Assembly (NCBI GenBank): GCA_014384685.1
Contig: JACNFL010000199.1
Coordinates: 1 to 9,087 of the forward strand
Source: Methanobacteriota archaeon
GTDB lineage: Archaea; Thermoplasmatota; Poseidoniia; Poseidoniales; Thalassarchaeaceae
Direction: 5' to 3'
DNA: 9,087 nucleotides
Shown: piece by piece, positions 5,771 to 9,087 of the stretch
Layout: each line of letters begins with the position of its first letter
Numbering within the stretch: the first letter of the stretch is position 1
The notes under the pieces: generated by a model
The model's database searches: none
Seen by the model: the letters and a program-made list of their open reading frames with translations, nothing else
What the model was told of the DNA's origin: nothing
Made by a program: the position numbers and the translations under genes

Positions 5771-5808
5771 GTGAATTTATTTCTTGGAGGGATGAATTAT
5801 TCTTGATT

Positions 5809-6999
5809 TCAGAAGATGTCATCGTCATCATCATTATCCTCAAACATATCATCATTATCGCCCTTTGCCTTAGCACCTTTTGCCTTTGATTTAGCGGGTT
5901 TTTTAGCCGGTTTCTCTTTTGGTTTTTCAGCAGGTTTCGCCGCGGGTTTCGCCGCGGGTTTCTTACCTTTTTTGGATTTGCCTTCTGCTTCTTCCGCTGC
6001 TAAACGCTTCTTCTTTTCTTCTTCTTCTCTAGCAGCCAACTCTTCTGGGTCAAGACCTTGTTGTAACGCCAATTTTATTCTGCGTTCATCACGAGCTTGC
6101 TTCTCAAGTAGCCTGTGTTTTGAACGGTCATATTGCTGTAACATAAACATTGCATCGTGCTCAAGCAATGGAGAATCTGAAATCACTGTAACATCAAGCC
6201 AATCACCATCTTCTGCCAAAAATTCTGCTAACGGCTCAAACTTTAGATCGGATTTTTTGACTTGAGTATAATGCAAAGCATTGCCCATACGATGTTCAAC
6301 TCCAGAAAAGTGGCAATAGAATGTTTTGCCACCTAATGTGTCGCGCACCATATCAAACAATTCCCCGTAATCTTCACTGGTTCTGAGTCGCCCGTGGCCG
6401 CGGGAATGAATGTGTGCCATATTGAGCACAGGAACTGTTCCTTCAACGTGATTACTGACCTCCAAAACTTCCTCTAAAGTGCCCCATAATTCTTGCCGGC
6501 CGCTGGTCTCAATACCAACTAATGCAGGAGTGTCATCATTCAACCAAGGAAATGCAATGTGTTGCTCTTCAAGGGATTTATCGCCCCATAATTCACCAAC
6601 TCGCTCAACTACGCCAGCCATGATGTTGGCAACCTGCTCATTGGCATCTTTGCCTCTGCTAAAACCAAGGTATGGTCCCACATGGAATACAATATGCCGA
6701 GCGTTTACAACCTTGGCGGCTTGGATTGAGGCTTCCATTTTTGCTAAGGTTCTACTGCGTTCACGACGATTCCCTAACAACTCAGCATAGTAAGGACCAT
6801 GCAAGTTCATCTCAAATTTGGTTTTATGAGAAAGCACCCCTGCTTGCCAGTACTGGTCGAAGTGTTTTGGTTGGACTGTTCGTACGGTTTGAATCTCCAT
6901 TGTTTCAAGCCCAAGAGTGGTGATATCATCCATACCTTCAACGATTGTTCTTCCCTTACATGAGAGCGGAACACCCGCCGGACCTAGTTTTAGTGACAT
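5809..6999 (-). CDS. Endonuclease IV-like TIM-barrel protein with Lys/Ala/Pro-rich and acidic C-terminal tail
   Basis: Residues 1-290 form an EndoIV/AP-endonuclease-2 type TIM barrel, a fold of metal-dependent abasic-site nucleases and sugar isomerases. By alignment from memory with E. coli Nfo, metal-ligand-like positions are H67 (NLHGPY), H106 (VFHVGP), E164 (GIETSG), H196 (MAHIHSRG), H230 (CHFSGVEH), H243 and the acidic DSP (D275). The usual Asp before AHxH is N193 here. The pattern HFSGVEH...H...DSPLLEHDA is that of the archaeal EndoIV-like subfamily. After the barrel come a charged helix (295-340), a repeat-rich tail (about 341-380, KPAAKPAAKPAEKP units), which would bind nucleic acid well, and an acidic end (DNDDMFEDNDDDDDIF). 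An SD, GGAGGG, lies eight bases before the ATG. The UnbV gene ends 139 bases upstream on the same strand. A repair nuclease is likely, but activity is not proven. Confidence 0.8.
   Translation of the reverse strand: MSLKLGPAGVPLSCKGRTIVEGMDDITTLGLETMEIQTVRTVQPKHFDQYWQAGVLSHKTKFEMNLHGPYYAELLGNRRERSRTLAKMEASIQAAKVVNARHIVFHVGPYLGFSRGKDANEQVANIMAGVVERVGELWGDKSLEEQHIAFPWLNDDTPALVGIETSGRQELWGTLEEVLEVSNHVEGTVPVLNMAHIHSRGHGRLRTSEDYGELFDMVRDTLGGKTFYCHFSGVEHRMGNALHYTQVKKSDLKFEPLAEFLAEDGDWLDVTVISDSPLLEHDAMFMLQQYDRSKHRLLEKQARDERRIKLALQQGLDPEELAAREEEEKKKRLAAEEAEGKSKKGKKPAAKPAAKPAEKPKEKPAKKPAKSKAKGAKAKGDNDDMFEDNDDDDDIF
5932..5955. repeat. 12-bp tandem repeat within the EndoIV-like tail
   Basis: On the plus strand two adjacent copies read AGGTTTCGCCGC and GGGTTTCGCCGC, followed by a partial third. 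They encode the KPAA units of the tail. Such a repeat can expand or contract in frame, so tail length may vary between strains. Confidence 0.7.
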
Positions 7000-7007
7000 C
7001 CCATCAT

Positions 7008-7013
7008 CCCTCC
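7008..7013 (-). promoter_or_regulatory. Ribosome binding site of the EndoIV-like gene
   Basis: GGAGGG lies eight bases before the ATG at 6999. The two ATGs just upstream (in GATGATGGG) either sit too close to the SD or are out of frame with an early stop, so 6999 is the start. Confidence 0.6.
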
Positions 7014-7040
7014 GACCTCCCGGCCGAATCGCTGTTCTTT

Positions 7041-7050
7041 GTTAATACTG
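7041..7050 (-). promoter_or_regulatory. Possible TATA box of the EndoIV-like gene
   Basis: CAGTATTAAC on the minus strand would place a transcription start near 7020, giving a leader of about 20 bases that contains the SD. The rest of the region just upstream of the start is GC-rich and offers no box at 26 bases. The call is weak. Confidence 0.3.
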
Positions 7051-7070
7051 TGTGCAGACAGGCTCTTTAT

Positions 7071-7110
7071 GGCTAATAATTTACCAAAAAGTCCTCCGCC
7101 ATTATTAGTT
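7071..7110. repeat. AT-rich inverted repeat after the UnbV gene
   Basis: CTAATAAT (7073-7080) and ATTATTAG (7101-7108) are perfect inverted copies around a 20-base loop, extendable by two G-T pairs on the plus strand. The T5 run (7086-7090, minus) lies within it. It could be a terminator-like structure or an operator for the EndoIV-like gene. Confidence 0.4.
7086..7090 (-). terminator. T5 run downstream of the UnbV gene
   Basis: TTTTT on the minus strand lies 48 bases after the UnbV stop, inside the inverted repeat 7071-7110. It is a likely archaeal U-tract terminator that separates this gene from the EndoIV-like gene. Confidence 0.45.
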
Positions 7111-7138
7111 TGTGACTCGCCCTACTTGAACCAATTGA

Positions 7139-9087
7139 TTAATCTTCAGAGAGATTTGAATCAACTTCACTTAAGGCAGAGTTGTTACGGTTTCGAATTA
7201 CTAGGATTCCTCCACCAATTCCAATCACTAAAATTGCGATTGCTGCCAACACGAGATAATTATCATCTACTGGTGGTGGGGATTCCTCCATTACCACTAA
7301 TGTCTGGTCAACCGTTACATTTTGAATAACCTGAATATGGCCAGAAGACCACTTCACTCGCACTTCCTTCACTTGGGTTTCACTACCCAATCCAAAATGC
7401 ACCACAGGGTCACCTGAACCAAGATAACCCGAACCGGCATAGGTTTGTTGTGAAATCACGCTACCATCTGATAACTCAACCTCCACTAGCATTCCAATCC
7501 CATAACTGTTTGACTGGTTTCCTTGCAATGCAATTTTCAGCCAATGATTCCCAGTAATCTGTGCAGCATTATTTTCAAACAGTTGTAGTGGCCCATCAGA
7601 GTTAGCGACTATTATGTCGATATCACCATCGCCATCAAAATCAACCGTTGAAGCACCCATGCTCTTTTCATGGCCCCCTAAACCTGCCTCCAAGGTGATA
7701 TCGGTTAGCCAACCATTTCCATCGTTTCTGAATAAGGTGTTTTCTTGAGTTGGAACATATGTGTTGATGCGACCAGCAGTTGTGAACAGGTCAAAATCAC
7801 CATCAAGGTCGTAATCAAAAAAGTGGCAATCCCAGTTTACGGTGATTCTCTTGTCATCATTATTATGAAAATCACTATCTAATTCTCTTTCAAATGATTC
7901 CCCATTTTGATTATACCAAATGAAATTAGGGCCAAAATTTGTTTGACATAGGTCAAAATCCCCGTCACCATCAATGTCGGCTGCATGGGCGCCCATGCCA
8001 GTCCCTTGTAGTAACAACCCTGCTTCCACCGTGACTAAATCAAAAGTGCCATCACCATTATTTTCGTATAATGGGGAAATACCAAAGTCACTGGCAATAA
8101 AAAGGTCCTCCCAACCATCTTTATTGTAATCAAACCATAATGCAGCCCAGGTAACCCCTGTACCTGCTGGTGAAAGAACATTACCATTACCAAGTACTAC
8201 ATCCCCACCCTGAGCACCTTCAGGTGCATTATCCTTCGATTCATTTGAAACCGCTGGGATAAAATCCTCGGTAGGGTTTAGTTCTTGACCAGATATGCGA
8301 CCAGCTTCAATTGTCTGGTCACTAAATTCGGGGACCCCATCATCGTTGGAATCTCCATCATTTCGATAGAGTATATTTGTCTCCGGCCACATATCAAAAT
8401 CCCTCTCATCAACAATTCCCGAATTTATAGAATACAAATCAAGGTCACCATCGTGGTCATAATCAGCCCATACCCCGCCAGTAGAATGTCCTGGATTCCC
8501 GAGATTTGTAAGTGCAGTAACATCAGAAAATGTACCATCGCCATTGTTTGAAAACATGATATTTTCTTCGCCACCGGAATTAATTGCAGTCAATGAAAAA
8601 TCTGCCACCCCAAATTTTGAGATGTAAAGGTCTACATCTCCATCTCCATCAAAATCTGCCCAACTTGCACCAATTGCTGTTGAATTGACTAATTTCACAC
8701 CTGCAGATACTGAAACATCCACAAATTGGCCATCATCATTTCGCATCAAAAATGTTTGACCTGAGCGGTTCTCCTCTATTGCAGCATCAATCACCGACTG
8801 TTCTGTACCTTCTGCAAAACTTTCTTCGGTTTCCATTCCAAGTTGGTCAAAGCGAGCGGTGATGTACAGGTCTAAATCGCCATCTCCATCATAATCACCC
8901 CATGATGTCCCTGGGCCATAAGATGCCCAGTTTGAAAGCGGCCCAGATGAGATATTGGAAAGTCCTGTGATATTACTAACATCTGTGAACTCAACCCCTA
9001 GAGGATCAGAACCTGAACTCTGCACTGCTCCCCCAAGAGCAGGGGAAAATGCAGAAGCAAGTAAAACCAACAATACTAGAGTTGGTA
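7139..9087 (-). CDS. Exported FG-GAP/VCBS-repeat protein with ASPIC/UnbV domain (5' end cut by window edge)
   Basis: The frame stays open to the right edge, so the true start lies outside; the TTG at 9073 is not needed as a start. Residue numbers here count from that TTG. The N-terminus is a signal-peptide core (LVLLASAFSPALGGA). Seven calcium-binding FG-GAP-type motifs follow, each D-x-D-x-D-G-D-x-D-L/I-like: WGDYDGDGDLDLY (58-70), WADFDGDGDVDLY (138-150), WADYDHDGDLDLY (202-214), WFDYNKDGWEDLF (313-325), AADIDGDGDFDL (364-375), FFDYDLDGDFDLF (418-430) and TVDFDGDGDIDII (476-488). They suggest a seven-bladed beta-propeller. An ASPIC/UnbV domain occupies about 507-596 (GNHWLKIALQG, YGIGMLVEV, GSGYLGSGDPVVHFGLG, VRVKWSSG). 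A membrane helix (about 606-626) and a short tail (RNRNN...) anchor the C-terminus, so the protein is probably surface-exposed and acts in adhesion or in binding sugars or proteins. The partner is unknown. Confidence 0.9.
   Translation of the reverse strand, partial: PTLVLLVLLASAFSPALGGAVQSSGSDPLGVEFTDVSNITGLSNISSGPLSNWASYGPGTSWGDYDGDGDLDLYITARFDQLGMETEESFAEGTEQSVIDAAIEENRSGQTFLMRNDDGQFVDVSVSAGVKLVNSTAIGASWADFDGDGDVDLYISKFGVADFSLTAINSGGEENIMFSNNGDGTFSDVTALTNLGNPGHSTGGVWADYDHDGDLDLYSINSGIVDERDFDMWPETNILYRNDGDSNDDGVPEFSDQTIEAGRISGQELNPTEDFIPAVSNESKDNAPEGAQGGDVVLGNGNVLSPAGTGVTWAALWFDYNKDGWEDLFIASDFGISPLYENNGDGTFDLVTVEAGLLLQGTGMGAHAADIDGDGDFDLCQTNFGPNFIWYNQNGESFERELDSDFHNNDDKRITVNWDCHFFDYDLDGDFDLFTTAGRINTYVPTQENTLFRNDGNGWLTDITLEAGLGGHEKSMGASTVDFDGDGDIDIIVANSDGPLQLFENNAAQITGNHWLKIALQGNQSNSYGIGMLVEVELSDGSVISQQTYAGSGYLGSGDPVVHFGLGSETQVKEVRVKWSSGHIQVIQNVTVDQTLVVMEESPPPVDDNYLVLAAIAILVIGIGGGILVIRNRNNSALSEVDSNLSED

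Noticed and set aside
5816..6265. Plus-strand frame of 149 codons rich in Ser, Phe and Ala-Gly-Phe repeats
   Set aside because: It is the antisense of the repetitive Lys/Ala/Pro and Asp tail of the EndoIV-like gene; the repeats come from that tail.
7039..7329. Plus-strand frame of 96 codons overlapping the end of the UnbV gene
   Set aside because: Two thirds of it is antisense to the UnbV gene, and it has no family-like sequence or convincing ribosome site.
1..9087. CRISPR array, insertion sequence, attachment site or replication origin
   Set aside because: No regularly spaced direct repeats, transposase or integrase-like frame, terminal inverted repeats or origin-like repeat cluster was seen on either strand.

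Overview
The window looks like a piece of an archaeal chromosome, most probably a marine planktonic euryarchaeote of the Marine Group II (Poseidoniales) type. The archaeal signs are a replication protein A (RPA)-like single-stranded-DNA-binding protein with OB folds, TATA-like boxes 25-29 bases upstream of several start codons (a leaderless-mRNA arrangement), short T-run terminators, and a tRNA-Phe without an encoded CCA end. The group-level assignment is inferred from gene content and style: large FG-GAP/UnbV surface proteins, small acidic two-helix membrane proteins, and bacterial-type genes mixed into an archaeal background. No marker gene proves it.

Layout. Positions 1-861 (minus) hold the first 287 codons of the RPA-like gene, which runs off the left edge. 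Directly upstream of it (888-998, minus) lies a small open frame of 36 codons with a perfect Shine-Dalgarno sequence. It sits in a GC-rich patch that also forms a long imperfect hairpin. Divergent from this pair, 1075-2232 (plus) encodes an M14-type AstE/AspA-like zinc hydrolase with a C-terminal barrel-sandwich domain. From about 2308 to the right edge every gene is on the minus strand. In transcription order (right to left) they are: an exported FG-GAP/ASPIC-UnbV protein truncated by the right edge; an endonuclease IV-like TIM-barrel protein with a long Lys/Ala/Pro tail and an acidic end; a six-helix K+ channel with a SHOCT-like C-terminus; a small membrane protein of unknown function; a MogA-type molybdopterin adenylyltransferase; a bacterial-type RNase PH with an unusual insertion; and tRNA-Phe(GAA) with its own T6 terminator.

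The genes do not form one pathway. DNA maintenance is represented by RPA and the EndoIV-like protein, RNA maturation by RNase PH next to a tRNA gene, cofactor synthesis by MogA, and the envelope by the channel, the small membrane protein and the UnbV protein. Most minus-strand genes appear to have their own promoter. The SD-led genes (RPA, the small frame, the EndoIV-like gene) have leaders or an upstream gene, while the others look leaderless.

No mobile element, CRISPR array or clearly new multi-gene system is visible. The parts most worth a second look are the small SD-led frame and hairpin upstream of RPA, the two bacterial-type genes (one with an insertion), the substituted metal-ligand position in the EndoIV-like protein, and a 10-base box shared by two upstream regions.
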